Shown: piece by piece, positions 49,593 to 59,671 of the stretch
How the letters are laid out: each line of letters begins with the position of its first letter
How positions within the stretch are numbered: the first letter of the stretch is position 1
NCBI RefSeq assembly: GCF_021922985.1
Contig: NZ_CP040788.1
Location: 1,860,001 to 1,924,000, forward strand
DNA length: 64,000 nt
Origin: Clavibacter michiganensis subsp. tessellarius
GTDB taxonomy: Bacteria; Actinomycetota; Actinomycetes; Actinomycetales; Microbacteriaceae
Reading direction: 5' to 3'
Notes under the pieces: generated by a model
The model's input: the letters and a program-made list of their open reading frames with translations, nothing else
Told to the model about the DNA's origin: nothing
Databases searched by the model: none
Position numbers and translations under genes: made by a program

Positions 49593-50309
49593 ATGGGGAA
49601 AAGGCGTCGTAGCGGCAACAGGGTCTGGGCCATCGGCGGCGTGGCGTTGTTCGCCGCCGGGGTCGTGACGCTCGCCGCGATGGCGCTCCGACAGGGCCGG
49701 GACGAAGCCTCCTCTGAGGCCGGGTCCGTGCCCTCCCTGCCGGAGAGCTCGCCCACCGCGATCGCGGAGCCCATCCGAGTCGCTGCCGTGGGCGACTCGA
49801 TCACGGCGGCGAACAGCCGCGATTTCGCCCGGGGCGATCTCGGAGACGGCTCGTGGCTGTCCTATGTCATCGGCGATGGTGTCGTGTTCTCTGGCGGATG
49901 GGCGCTCGGCGGCGTCCAGACGCGATCGATGGTGGAGAACGTCACCCCGTATCCCGACACCGATGTGCTGGTCCTCCTCGCAGGGGTCAACGACTACGGG
50001 AACGACGTGCCGTTCTCGACCACTGCCGCGAACTACGACGCCATCGTGAAGACCGTGGCTCCCAGTCGGGTCCTCATCTCCACCGTGCCGCCCAGGGATG
50101 AGGACCCGGATGCGTCCCGCGCCTACAACGAGGATCTCGAGGAGCTCGCGTCGATGCGAGGCTGGTCGTTCGTCGATGCCGCTTCGGGGACCGAGGACGT
50201 CGACGGGACCTACATCGAGGGCTTCACCTCCGACGGCACGCATCCGACGGCTGCTGCGGCGAAGGTCATGGGCGAAGCCGTGCGCGAGGCCGTCCTCGCC
50301 CGACCCTAG
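49593..50309 (+). CDS. SGNH/GDSL-type hydrolase, exported or anchored
   Basis: 238 aa. Basic start (MGKRRRSGNR), hydrophobic helix about 11-31 (signal anchor), then SGNH domain: block I VAAVGDSITAAN with catalytic Ser, block III LLAGVNDYGND with Asn, block V TSDGTHPTAAAA with Asp and His. Probably deacylates a surface glycan, polysaccharide or lipid. GC is visibly lower than in neighbours and codons such as GAT, TCC and GTC-poor choices differ, suggesting later acquisition. Converges on an acyltransferase gene. Confidence 0.87.
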   Translation: MGKRRRSGNRVWAIGGVALFAAGVVTLAAMALRQGRDEASSEAGSVPSLPESSPTAIAEPIRVAAVGDSITAANSRDFARGDLGDGSWLSYVIGDGVVFSGGWALGGVQTRSMVENVTPYPDTDVLVLLAGVNDYGNDVPFSTTAANYDAIVKTVAPSRVLISTVPPRDEDPDASRAYNEDLEELASMRGWSFVDAASGTEDVDGTYIEGFTSDGTHPTAAAAKVMGEAVREAVLARP

Positions 50310-50354
50310 GGGCCCGCGCGGAGGACGGGCCCGCGGATCCGGGCGTCCCTCGCT

Positions 50355-50810
50355 CTAGAGCCCTCGGATGAGCTTCGCGGGGAGGCCGCCGTGGATCGCG
50401 TCCTCGGGGACGTCCTTCGTGACGACGGCGCCCGCGGCGACGACCGCTCCGCGACCGATCGTGACGCCCTGCAGGATGACGACGCCGCTCCCGATCCACG
50501 CGCCGTCCCCGATCGTGATGGGCGCGTAGCGCATCTTGCCGGCGCGGACGGACGGGTTCGTCATCTCGTGGGAGCTCGTGATCATCTGCACGCCCACGCC
50601 GACGCCGACTCGCTCACCGAGGACGACCGGCACCCAGTTGTCGATGACGCAGCGGAAGTTGATGGTGGAGGAGGCGCCCATGGTCAGCTGCGCCGACTGG
50701 AACAGCGCACCGGGGAACACGCGCGCACCCGGAGCGATGCGCGCCCCGCAGGCGCGGTAGACGCGCATCCGCACGGGCATGGGGACGAGGAGCGACCCCG
50801 CCAGGTTCAT
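50355..50810 (-). CDS. Hexapeptide-repeat acyltransferase (WcaF/LbH type)
   Basis: 151 aa left-handed beta-helix: repeats such as [19 protein letters not shown] and [13 protein letters not shown], active-site His in [10 protein letters not shown]. Resembles sugar O-acetyltransferases that decorate exopolysaccharide. ATG 50810 is the first possible start after an in-frame stop; no clear ribosome binding site. Next to a putative esterase (SGNH), an attractive add/remove pair, but that is inference. Confidence 0.85.
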   Translation of the reverse strand: MNLAGSLLVPMPVRMRVYRACGARIAPGARVFPGALFQSAQLTMGASSTINFRCVIDNWVPVVLGERVGVGVGVQMITSSHEMTNPSVRAGKMRYAPITIGDGAWIGSGVVILQGVTIGRGAVVAAGAVVTKDVPEDAIHGGLPAKLIRGL

Positions 50811-50914
50811 GAGAAGGGCGCTGCCGCGCCGTCTGATGCCTGCGATGTTCGTGACGTCCCCCGATGGTCAGGGGGACACTAGCGCTCATCCGGCTCCGGC
50901 GCGGACGACTGTCC

Positions 50915-52360
50915 TCAGGCGATGAACGCCACCTTCGGCAGCGCGCGTCCGAAGTGGTCGACGCTGCGCAGGCCGCTGTTGCTGACGACCGCGTCGTACT
51001 TGGCGTCCGGGTTGTTCGGCGTCGACGGCTTCTCGACCCGGGTGTCCCGTCCGTCCGGGCCCACGACCACGACCTTCTGCTTCGGGTACTTGGTGGGAGT
51101 CATGAACATGGTGCCGCGGCCGACGAGCGTGTCCATGGCGAGCCGCGTGCCCGTGTTCGTGAGCCCGACGCCGATGCCGTGCGCGCCCCCGTCGCCGCCG
51201 GTGACGATGTTGTAGCCGTGGATCGTGGCGCCCACGCCCGCGCCGATCTCCATCTGGTAGCCGCCCTGGCCCGAGTTGCCCTCGAGGCGGATCCCGTCGA
51301 TGCCGAGCTCCGAGATCATCGACGACGCGTTGGTCGTGGCGATGGCCACGAAGCCGCGGGCCGCCTTCACGCCCGCCCCGCAGCCGATGATGCGGGTGTT
51401 GCCGAAGCGCGAGTTCGTGGGCGCCATGCGGATGCCGCCCGCGACGCAGTTCACGATCTCGGTGTCGCGCATGACGATGTCGATCGCGTTCACGCCGTCG
51501 CAGTCGACGCCCCAGGTGCCCGCGGTGATGACGCGGAGGCCCTCGATGACGTTCGCGTACGAGTACTCGTCGTTCGCGGCGGTGAAGTTCGGCCGCGCGA
51601 AGTAGACGCCCGCGGCACCCGTGGCGTTGAGCTCGAGGTCGGTGATGCGGCTGTGCAGCAGCGAGCGCAGGTAGAGGCCGTGGCGCCCCGTGCGCGTGCC
51701 GACCAGGCTGAAGCCGCTGAGCGTGACCGTGGCCTTGTTGTTCGCGGCGGGCCCCGCGTCGGCGCCGAGCTTGCCCTGCACGGTGAAGATGTCGCCCGTG
51801 GCGCCGGCGATCTGGCGGATGGTGGTCACGCGACGGCCGTAGCCGTGGACCTCGACGGCCGGGAAGCCGTAGGGCGCGCCGGACAGGGCCTGCTTGGGCC
51901 ACTGCGCGCCGGAGTAGTCGATGCCGGTGGAGGTGACGCGGATCTCGCCGGGCGGCAGGATGCCCGTGCCGCCGGTGCGCATGAGCGCGGCGAAGAAGGC
52001 CGACATGGCTGCCGTGTGGTCGGCATCGGAGGCGACGAAGCCGTACTGCTCCGGGTAGTAGACGCGGCTCGTGTCGCCGACGACCACGGTGGCCGCGGGC
52101 GTCTCGGCGGCGGCGGCGGCGGTGCCGGCGGCGGTGCCGGCGGCGGGCGCGGGCGTGGCCTGCTCGGCCGGTGCCGCGACGGCCCGCGCGGCGGGCGCGG
52201 CGACGAGCGCGGCGCCCGCGGTCGCGCCGACGGCGGCCAGGAAGACCGCGCGGCGGCCGAGGAGCGGCGGTCGCTCGTCGGGCGCCGGGGCGGTCTCGAC
52301 GAGGGCGCCCGAGGGCGGGTCGGAGACAGGAGCGTGCGCGTCGGCGCGAGGGTGGGACAC
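50915..52360 (-). CDS. Tat-exported right-handed beta-helix (pectate-lyase-like) protein
   Basis: 481 aa. GTG 52360 behind GGAAGG at 6 nt spacing. About 35 residues in, a twin-arginine signal (GRRAVFLAAVGATAGAALVA) is followed by an Ala/Thr/Pro linker. From about residue 100 a Pectate_lyase_3-type parallel beta-helix: GYGRRVTTIRQIAG, LYLRSLLHSRITDLELNATG, then rung-like repeats (GVDCDGVNAIDIVMRDTEIV). No catalytic residues can be assigned; could cleave or bind a polysaccharide. Confidence 0.82.
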   Translation of the reverse strand: MSHPRADAHAPVSDPPSGALVETAPAPDERPPLLGRRAVFLAAVGATAGAALVAAPAARAVAAPAEQATPAPAAGTAAGTAAAAAETPAATVVVGDTSRVYYPEQYGFVASDADHTAAMSAFFAALMRTGGTGILPPGEIRVTSTGIDYSGAQWPKQALSGAPYGFPAVEVHGYGRRVTTIRQIAGATGDIFTVQGKLGADAGPAANNKATVTLSGFSLVGTRTGRHGLYLRSLLHSRITDLELNATGAAGVYFARPNFTAANDEYSYANVIEGLRVITAGTWGVDCDGVNAIDIVMRDTEIVNCVAGGIRMAPTNSRFGNTRIIGCGAGVKAARGFVAIATTNASSMISELGIDGIRLEGNSGQGGYQMEIGAGVGATIHGYNIVTGGDGGAHGIGVGLTNTGTRLAMDTLVGRGTMFMTPTKYPKQKVVVVGPDGRDTRVEKPSTPNNPDAKYDAVVSNSGLRSVDHFGRALPKVAFIA

Positions 52361-52571
52361 GAGGAGCCTTCCGGGTGGGCCGTGCTGTCGGGCGCAGTCG
52401 GGCCGCGCCGAGCCGCTCCCCCTGAGCTGCGGACGCTTCACGCTGGATGCGACAAGGCTGGTGCCTGTCGCCGCGCGCATCGTATCCCCAGTTCGGGGAA
52501 GCAGGGCCGGGAGTGTCCCCTGGCGATCCGATCCGGGCGCCGCCGGCCCCGCCGCCGCGTCGCGCCGGTGC

Positions 52572-52577
52572 GATGCT
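52572..52577 (+). promoter_or_regulatory. -10 box GATGCT of the 81-aa gene
   Basis: GATGCT, 7 nt before ATG 52585. Confidence 0.4.
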
Positions 52578-52584
52578 GGGGCGC

Positions 52585-52830
52585 ATGAGCATGCAGGCCG
52601 ACGAACTCGTGATCGCGATGCTGACCGCCGAGGAGACCTCCGAGCGCTACGACCTGCTCAAGGCCGCGCTCGAGGAGCACGACGATCGGGGCGTGCAGTA
52701 CCTCTCCGGCGTCGTCGGACGGCTGCTCGCCTACATCGACGGCCTGCGCGAGCCCGAGGAGAACCGGATCGCGCTGGAGCAGTACACGCGCCGGGTCGCG
52801 CTGCAATGGGCGCAGGAGGACGCGGGCTGA
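52585..52830 (+). CDS. Conserved small cytosolic protein
   Basis: 81 aa, helical and acidic, no cysteines or membrane segment: TAEETSERYDLLKAALEEHD and LREPEENRIALEQYTRRVAL. Not recognised. ATG 52585 is preferred; an ATG 6 nt later is in frame. Ends at a 16-bp hairpin. Confidence 0.65.
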   Translation: MSMQADELVIAMLTAEETSERYDLLKAALEEHDDRGVQYLSGVVGRLLAYIDGLREPEENRIALEQYTRRVALQWAQEDAG

Positions 52831-52847
52831 TCCTCGGACGGAGCGAG

Positions 52848-52883
52848 GGAGCCCCGCCCCACCATCCGGTGGGGCGGGGCTCC
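52848..52883. terminator. Bidirectional terminator, 81-aa gene / excalibur gene
   Basis: 16-bp perfect stem, 52848-52863 with 52868-52883, loop ATCC. Confidence 0.8.
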
Positions 52884-52901
52884 TGTCCTAGCTCGGCTCG
52901 A

Positions 52902-53900
52902 TCACCTCTCGCAGGCGACGCCGTCACCATCGCGGTCGAGGTCACGGCTGTAGCCCGGCTGTCCCCGGTAGAGCGGGGCGGCGCCGGCCGCGCGGACGGC
53001 GGCGCAGTTGGCGTAGAAGGCGCTTCCGCCACCACCGCCACCACCACCGCTGGACGGCGGCGGCGTCGGCTGGCCGGCGACCTGGATCACGCGCGGCGAC
53101 GGCGAGCCCGCGGCGCGGAACTCGTTGATGTTCACGACGCGGTTCATGCCGGGCCCGGCGTACCAGACCTGGTTGCTGTTGGAGTAGCGGTAGAACTGGT
53201 CGCCGTTGATGCGCTGCACGACCTGCGGGGTCGGGAACGCCTCCTCCTGCCACTCGCCATAGCCGATGGCGCGGCCCTGTCCGTTGCGCACGTCCGTCAT
53301 GCGGACGATGTCGCTGGTCCAGGAGAGCTTCATGAAGCCCTCGTTGGCGCGGTCGTCGTATCCGCGGAAGTTCATGTCGCGCCACTCGGCACCGGTCAGC
53401 TTGTGGTTGACGCCGTCCTCGCCCTCGACGAGGAGCTCGGCGGACGTGCCCCACTTGTAGATGTAGGTGTTGACGATCCAGCCCGCGTTGCGGACCGACG
53501 GGGAGCCCGCCTTCACGAACTGGCTGTAGCCGAGGCGGGTCCACTGCCAGGCGTCCTGACCGCCGGGCCAGAAGGTGACCGCGTAGACGGTCGACGACCA
53601 GGGGTACTTCACGTAGTCGGTCGAGGACATGAACGGCGTGCGGAGGTCGTAGACGTCCCGCCAGCGCTCGTAGCTGAGGGCGCGCGGGCTCTGTCCGCCG
53701 ACGAGCTCGTAGATCGTGCCGTCGAAGGGCGTCACGTAGATCTGGTACGGACCCTGGTCGCGCGGCGGGACCGGCGTGGGCGCGGGCTCGGCGGTGGGGG
53801 TCGGCGACGGGATCGGGTCGACCGAGGCGGTCGCCGCCTGGGCCGGGAGGAGCAGCGCGACGGCCAGCAGGGCCGCCGTCACGAGGGGAAGAGGTCGCAT
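52902..53900 (-). CDS. Secreted protein with repeats and C-terminal excalibur domain
   Basis: 332 aa. Signal peptide about 1-26; a Pro/Thr linker; then about 230 residues of degenerate modules, each with an aromatic Y-x-W/F core and ending in phrases such as FVKAGSPSVRNAGWI and FRAAGSPSPRVIQ; a Gly8 linker; then an excalibur domain with the DxDxDGxxCE calcium loop (DLDRDGDGVACE). Start ATG 53900, giving AAGGA a 4-nt spacing; the ATG just before it is too close. Probably a surface protein. Function unknown. Confidence 0.83.
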   Translation of the reverse strand: MRPLPLVTAALLAVALLLPAQAATASVDPIPSPTPTAEPAPTPVPPRDQGPYQIYVTPFDGTIYELVGGQSPRALSYERWRDVYDLRTPFMSSTDYVKYPWSSTVYAVTFWPGGQDAWQWTRLGYSQFVKAGSPSVRNAGWIVNTYIYKWGTSAELLVEGEDGVNHKLTGAEWRDMNFRGYDDRANEGFMKLSWTSDIVRMTDVRNGQGRAIGYGEWQEEAFPTPQVVQRINGDQFYRYSNSNQVWYAGPGMNRVVNINEFRAAGSPSPRVIQVAGQPTPPPSSGGGGGGGGSAFYANCAAVRAAGAAPLYRGQPGYSRDLDRDGDGVACER

Positions 53901-53914
53901 CATTTCCTTCGGTT

Positions 53915-53926
53915 GGGTAATTACCC
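53915..53926. promoter_or_regulatory. Palindrome at the excalibur-gene transcription start
   Basis: Perfect 12-bp GGGTAATTACCC, just after a TACGGT -10 candidate (53934-53929) and 14 nt before the start codon; candidate repressor operator. Confidence 0.4.
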
Positions 53927-53989
53927 TCACCGTAGGGTCACGACGCCCGCGCTCCCCCACCCAATTCGGGGGTGCGCCTGCCGACCCCC

Positions 53990-54203
53990 GATGCTCGTCG
54001 CGCGGATCCGCCAGCTCAGAGTCCACTCCTCGTGAGGCACGAGCCGGCGCACGCCGACGACCGACTCGAAGGCGTCCACGGGGCGCTCATCGGCTCGAGG
54101 GCGACGGCCTGGCGGCCGTGGGTCGGCAACTCGTGCGTCGTGCAGACCTGCAGGAAACGGGAAGAAGCGTCGGCCCAGAGCTCGACGCCGCAGGAAGAGA
54201 GAC
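53990..54203 (-). pseudogene. Decayed 3' fragment of galM (aldose 1-epimerase)
   Basis: About 214 bp match the last 210 bp of the intact galM (54548-55468), at roughly 80% by eye. One frame keeps VELWADASSRFLQV and THGRQAVALEP; after a 1-nt deletion near 54086-54105 the other frame keeps EEWTLSWRIRATS. The N-terminal two-thirds is missing and no start or intact frame exists. Same orientation as galM, so it is a direct partial repeat. Confidence 0.85.
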
Positions 54204-54260
54204 CGCCGCATCGTCCGACCACCCGAGGGAAGGGCGGACAGCGCGGCAGGTCCTGACGAG

Positions 54261-54485
54261 TCAGCGCTCTCGAGCCATCCGCCGACGTTCGCGCACGATG
54301 AGGAGGATGGCCGCTAGCGGAAGCGCGGCACCCACTGCCCAGAATGCGATGGCGAAGGCCGGCGCCAGATGCGCGGCGGGGATCGCGATCATCGCGAGGA
54401 CCAGGAGGATGACCACCTTGAGCTTCGTCACGCGGGCCTCCTGGGACTGCAGCACTCGGAACGCGACGTGGAGGATCCGCATCAC
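54261..54485 (-). CDS. Small membrane protein
   Basis: 74 aa, GTG start 54485, 7 nt after TAGAAT. Two hydrophobic segments, about 23-37 (VVILLVLAMIAIPAAH) and 41-62 (FAIAFWAVGAALPLAAILLIV), then a basic end RERRRMARER. Lower GC than the surroundings. Sits between galM and the galM remnant. Function unknown. Confidence 0.6.
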   Translation of the reverse strand: MMRILHVAFRVLQSQEARVTKLKVVILLVLAMIAIPAAHLAPAFAIAFWAVGAALPLAAILLIVRERRRMARER

Positions 54486-54492
54486 GTGCCGC

Positions 54493-54498
54493 ATTCTA
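54493..54498 (-). promoter_or_regulatory. -10 box TAGAAT of the 74-aa gene
   Basis: TAGAAT, 7 nt before GTG 54485. Confidence 0.5.
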
Positions 54499-54547
54499 GG
54501 AAGGGACGCCCTTCCTCGCGATGAGTTGTGCGCTCATGCCGTAGGCG

Positions 54548-55468
54548 CTAGAAGCCCGTCGCGCGGATCCCCCAGCTCAGGGTCCACTCCTCGCCCGGCG
54601 CGAGGAGGCGGACGCCGCGACCGGAGTTGAAGGCGTCGGCCGGCGCCGTCATCGGCTCGATGGCGACGGCCTGCGACCCGTGGGTCGGGAACGCGTGCGG
54701 CGTGTAGACCTGCAGGAAGCGGAAGGACGCGTCGGCCCACAGCTCGACGCCGCGGCCGTCGGGCGCGGTGAGGCCGTGGCGGCTGGTGCCGCCCTCCACG
54801 TGGACGTCGCCGTAGCCCGTGTTGAGGTCGAGGTCGCCGACGACGCGGCCCTGGCGGAGATCCTCGTCGGCGCCGTCGACGGGGTGGTCGGCGACCGGGA
54901 TCAGCGCGTCGTCGACCTCGGACCACGTGTCCGCGCGGACCGTGAGCGTGAGCTCGGAGGAGGGGACGCCGCCGACGGCGAGGTAGGGGTGCGCGCCGAC
55001 CGCGACGGGCGCGGGGCGATCGGAGTCGTTGCGGATCCGGTGGGTGACGACGAGGCCGTCGTCCGTGAGCCGGTACGTGACGGAGGTGTCGAGGAGGAAC
55101 GGGTAGCCATGCTGCGGGAAGACGGTCGCGGAGAGGGTGACGCGGTCGTCGGCGCGGTCGGATGCGGCGTAGCCGGTGTTGCGGAGGAGGCCGTGGGACG
55201 CGTTGCCGAGCGAGGGCTCGGTGACGTCGAGCGCCTGCGCCTTCCCGTCGAGCTCGTAGCGGGCGCCGCGGATCCGGTTGGGCCACGGCACGAGCACCAT
55301 GCCGGCGCCCATCGGGGCGACCACGTCCTCGCCGTAGGGCTCGACGAGGTCGACGCCGTCGAGGGTCAGTCCGCGGATCGCCGCCGCGAGCTGCACGACG
55401 GTGGCGCGGAGCTCGCCGGACGGGCCGGCGTGGACGAGGTGGTGCTGCTCTCCGGTGACGGGTCTCAT
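54548..55468 (-). CDS. galM: Aldose 1-epimerase (mutarotase)
   Basis: 306 aa, GalM fold. Conserved His in PQHGYPFLLD and in VAVGAHPYLAVGG, catalytic Glu in AVAIEPMTAPADAF. Interconverts anomers of glucose or galactose. ATG 55468 lies 7 nt after TAACGT; an in-frame GTG 9 nt upstream would overlap that box. Directly follows the DeoR-type regulator gene, next to galT-galK, completing a galactose (Leloir) set except galE. Confidence 0.92.
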   Translation of the reverse strand: MRPVTGEQHHLVHAGPSGELRATVVQLAAAIRGLTLDGVDLVEPYGEDVVAPMGAGMVLVPWPNRIRGARYELDGKAQALDVTEPSLGNASHGLLRNTGYAASDRADDRVTLSATVFPQHGYPFLLDTSVTYRLTDDGLVVTHRIRNDSDRPAPVAVGAHPYLAVGGVPSSELTLTVRADTWSEVDDALIPVADHPVDGADEDLRQGRVVGDLDLNTGYGDVHVEGGTSRHGLTAPDGRGVELWADASFRFLQVYTPHAFPTHGSQAVAIEPMTAPADAFNSGRGVRLLAPGEEWTLSWGIRATGF

Positions 55469-55475
55469 GGGATCC

Positions 55476-55481
55476 ACGTTA
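55476..55481 (-). promoter_or_regulatory. -10 box TAACGT of galM
   Basis: TAACGT, 7 nt before ATG 55468; overlaps the 3' end of the regulator gene. Confidence 0.5.
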
Positions 55482-56303
55482 CGGCCGCGCGACCGCGGAC
55501 GACCCTGCGGCCTCGACGACCCGGAGGCCCGCGTCGCGGAGGCGGGCCACCTCGTGCGGATCCGCGTCGGCGTCCGTGAGCAACGTGTCGACGAGGTCGA
55601 GCGGGGCGACGGATCCGAGGTGCGTGCGCCCGAGCTTCGCCCCGTCGGCGACGACCACGGTGCGGGCGCTCGCGGCGACCATCCGCCGCTTCACCTCGGC
55701 CTCCGGCAGGTTGACGTTGGTGACGCCGCGGTCGACGTCGATGCCGTTGCAGCCGATGAACGCGACGTCGGGGTGGAGGCGGTCGAGCACGACGGTGGCG
55801 AGCGGATCCACGAGGCTGTGCTGGAGCGCCCGGAGCGTGCCGCCGGTGACGACGACGGTGAAGCGCGGCATGGCGCGCTCGAGCTCCAGGGCGAGGGTGA
55901 GCCCGTTCGTGATGACGGTGACGTCGACGAGGTCCTCGCGCGCCACGAGCGCCCGCGCCACCTGGAGGGTCGTGCTGCCGACGTCGAGGAGCACGCTCTG
56001 GCCGCTCTCGACCATGTCGGCGGCCGCGCGGCCGATGGCGCGCTTGGCGTCGGCCGCGGACTCGAGCGTCACCTCGAGGCTCTGCTCGCGGGCGGCGAGG
56101 CCCGAGCGGAGGACGGCGCCGCCGTGCACGCGCTGGAGGGCGCCGGAGTCGGCGAGCGCGTCGAGGTCGCCGCGGATCGTGACGGCGGAGACGCCCGCGT
56201 CGGCCGCGAGCTCGGCGACGGTCGCGAAGCCGCGGTCGCCGAGCCGCTCGAGGATGCGCGACCGGCGGGTCGCCGCGGGGACGGGAGCGGAGTCGTCGGC
56301 CAT
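55479..56303 (-). CDS. DeoR/GlpR-family regulator, probably of galactose genes
   Basis: 274 aa. N-terminal winged helix (SRILERLGDRGFATVAELAA, VSAVTIRGDLDALADSGALQ) and C-terminal sugar-phosphate sensor with LDVGSTTLQVARAL, ITNGLTLALEL, VVVTGGTLRALQHSLVDPLA. GGGAGG 8 nt before ATG 56303. Divergent from galT-galK and just upstream of galM; repression lifted by a phosphorylated sugar is the family model. Its operator is presumably in 56304-56396. Confidence 0.9.
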   Translation of the reverse strand: MADDSAPVPAATRRSRILERLGDRGFATVAELAADAGVSAVTIRGDLDALADSGALQRVHGGAVLRSGLAAREQSLEVTLESAADAKRAIGRAAADMVESGQSVLLDVGSTTLQVARALVAREDLVDVTVITNGLTLALELERAMPRFTVVVTGGTLRALQHSLVDPLATVVLDRLHPDVAFIGCNGIDVDRGVTNVNLPEAEVKRRMVAASARTVVVADGAKLGRTHLGSVAPLDLVDTLLTDADADPHEVARLRDAGLRVVEAAGSSAVARP

Positions 56304-56381
56304 GCCGCGAGCCTCCCGCACGCGGTTGCCGGAACGCAAGCCCGGCCTTTCGCCGACGCAGATCGGCACGCTCGGAGCCCG

Positions 56382-56387
56382 TAGGAT
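56382..56387 (+). promoter_or_regulatory. -10 box TAGGAT of galTK
   Basis: TAGGAT, 9 nt before ATG 56397. Confidence 0.5.
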
Positions 56388-56396
56388 CGGGGGATC

Positions 56397-57535
56397 ATGC
56401 ATGCCGACCAGACCGTCACGACGTCGCCGTCCGGGATCACGCAGCGCCGCACGCTGCTGTCCGACGGCCGCGAGCTCGTCTACTTCGACGACGCCGACAC
56501 GACCCTCCCGCCCGAGCGCGCCGTCGACGCGCGCCCCGCGGCCCCTCGACCGCCCACCGCGACGATGCGGCAGGACGTCCTCACGGGCGAGTGGGTCTCG
56601 ATCGCGGCCGCCCGCCAGAACCGCGCGCACCTGCCGCCGGCGGAGCTGGATCCCCTCGCCCCCGCGAGCCCCACGAACCCGTCCGAGATCCCGAGCATGT
56701 ACGACGTCGCGGTCTTCGAGAACAAGTCGCCGTCCTTCGGACCCGCCCTCGCCGACGCGGAGGGCGTGGACGCGCCCGTCGACGACGACGACCTCACCGC
56801 CATCGGCCTGGAGCGCACCCGCACCTCGGTCGGCCGCTGCGAGGTCGTCTGCTTCAGCCCCGCGCACACCGGCTCGTTCAGCGGCCTCACGCCGTCGCGC
56901 GCCCGCACCGTGGTGGAGGCGTGGGCCGAGCGCACGCGCGCCCTCTCCGCGATGCCCGGGATCCGCCAGGTGTTCCCGTTCGAGAACCGCGGCGAGGCCA
57001 TCGGCGTCACGCTGCACCACCCGCACGGGCAGATCTACTCGTACCCCTACATCACGCCGCGCACGCGCCGGCTCGTGGAGTCCATCGAGCGGTTCGGGCC
57101 GGGCCTGTTCCAGCGGATCCTCGAGACCGAGCAGGCGTCCGAGCGCGTCGTGCTCCGCGGCGAGCACTTCACGGCGTTCGTGCCGTTCGCGGCGCGCTGG
57201 CCCGTGGAGATCCACCTGCTCCCCCACCGCCACGTGCCCGACCTCGCGGAGACGACCGAGGCCGAGCGCGACGAGCTCGCGAGCATGTACCTGAAGCTGC
57301 TGCAGGGGATGGACCGGCTGTACGACACCCCGACGCCGTACATCGCCGCCTGGCACCAGGCGCCCGTGGGCGCGCACCGCGACGAGATCCGGCTGATGCT
57401 GCAGATCACGTCGCCGCGCCGGGCCGCCGACAAGCTCAAGTTCCTGGCCGGATCCGAGGCGGCCATGGGCGCCTGGATCGGCGACGTGCCGCCGGAGAAG
57501 GCGGCCGAGATGATCCGGAAGGCAGTGGAGGACGC

Positions 57536-57539
<4 letters not shown>
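56397..57539 (+). CDS. galT: Galactose-1-phosphate uridylyltransferase
   Basis: 380 aa, class I GalT. Nucleophile His in the HPH motif (TLHHPHGQIYSYPYITP), and HLLPHRHVPDL in the C-terminal half. Moves UMP between UDP-glucose and galactose-1-phosphate. Its stop overlaps the galK start (ATGA). Confidence 0.95.
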
Positions 57540-58696
<1,157 letters not shown>

Positions 58697-58721
58697 GAGC
58701 CCGGCCGCCGCGTCGCCCCCC

Positions 58722-58727
58722 TAGGCT
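58722..58727 (+). promoter_or_regulatory. -10 box TAGGCT of the GNAT gene
   Basis: TAGGCT, 7 nt before ATG 58735. Confidence 0.55.
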
Positions 58728-58734
58728 CGGCGGC

Positions 58735-59649
58735 ATGCGACCACCCGAGGGCCTGACCGAGATCGCCGACGACCGGGACGAGGCGGTGCGCGACATCGCG
58801 CCTGCGCTGTCCGCCTGGTTCCCCGCCTCCACGCACCCCGGCGGGTTCGCGTGGGAGGCGTCCACCGGGCAGCTGCCCGAGCGGATGGCCGTGGTGCGCG
58901 ACGCGGCCGGCGCCCTGATCGGCTGGGCCGGCTTCTCCACGGACGACGCGCGCGTCGAGTGCGCGCCCGGCGACGAGGCCACCACCGACCTGCTGGCCGC
59001 GTGGGTCCTCGACGCGGCCGGCGACGGAGGCGTGAGCGTCGCCGTGCACCGCCGGCAGGACCGGCTGCGCGGGATCCTCGCCGCCCGCGGCTTCGTCGAC
59101 GAGGCCGTCCCGCTCGCCGGGCTCCGCCACCCCGCCCGGGACACGGGCGCGCGGCCGCCCGCGGGGTACCGCATCCGCCCGGTCGGCGAGGGCGAGGAGC
59201 AGGCCAAGGTGGACACCCACCGCCGCGCCTGGAAGCCGGTCGAGCTGCCCTTCACCGACCGATCCGGCGACGGCATCGACCCGGATGCCGAGAGCCGCTT
59301 CGACGCGGACGGCTACGCGACCATGCAGACCGCGGCCGTCTACCGGCGCGAGCTCGACCTCGTGATCGAGGCCCCCGACGGCTCGCTCGCCGGCACGTGC
59401 ACCGCCTGGCTCGACCCCGCGAGCGGCTGGGCGGAGCTCGAGCCGCTCGGCATCGTGCCCGCGCACCGCCGCCGCGGCCTCGCGCAGACGCTCGCGCTCG
59501 ACGTCTGCCGCCGGGTCGGCGAGCTGGGCGGGCGAGACGTGTTCATCAACGCCTCCCCGCTCCCCTACTACCGCGCGCCGTGGGACGCGTACGTCGCCGC
59601 GGGCTTCGCGCCGATGGAGCGCGGCACGCGGATGCGCCCGCGCGCCTGA
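58735..59649 (+). CDS. GNAT-family N-acetyltransferase
   Basis: 304 aa. The C-terminal GNAT domain has the acetyl-CoA motif GIVPAHRRRGLAQTLALDV; the N-terminal half is a degenerate GNAT. Substrate unknown. Independent leaderless unit between galK and the carbonic anhydrase gene. Confidence 0.85.
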   Translation: MRPPEGLTEIADDRDEAVRDIAPALSAWFPASTHPGGFAWEASTGQLPERMAVVRDAAGALIGWAGFSTDDARVECAPGDEATTDLLAAWVLDAAGDGGVSVAVHRRQDRLRGILAARGFVDEAVPLAGLRHPARDTGARPPAGYRIRPVGEGEEQAKVDTHRRAWKPVELPFTDRSGDGIDPDAESRFDADGYATMQTAAVYRRELDLVIEAPDGSLAGTCTAWLDPASGWAELEPLGIVPAHRRRGLAQTLALDVCRRVGELGGRDVFINASPLPYYRAPWDAYVAAGFAPMERGTRMRPRA

Positions 59650-59659
59650 CCCCGCGGCC

Positions 59660-59665
59660 TACCCT
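59660..59665 (+). promoter_or_regulatory. -10 box TACCCT of the gamma-carbonic anhydrase gene
   Basis: TACCCT, 6 nt before ATG 59672. Confidence 0.55.
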
Positions 59666-59671
59666 GTCGGC

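Noticed and set aside
50310..50354. GGGCCC inverted repeat between the SGNH and acyltransferase genes
   Set aside because: Short arms around an 11-nt loop; too weak to call a terminator at this GC content.
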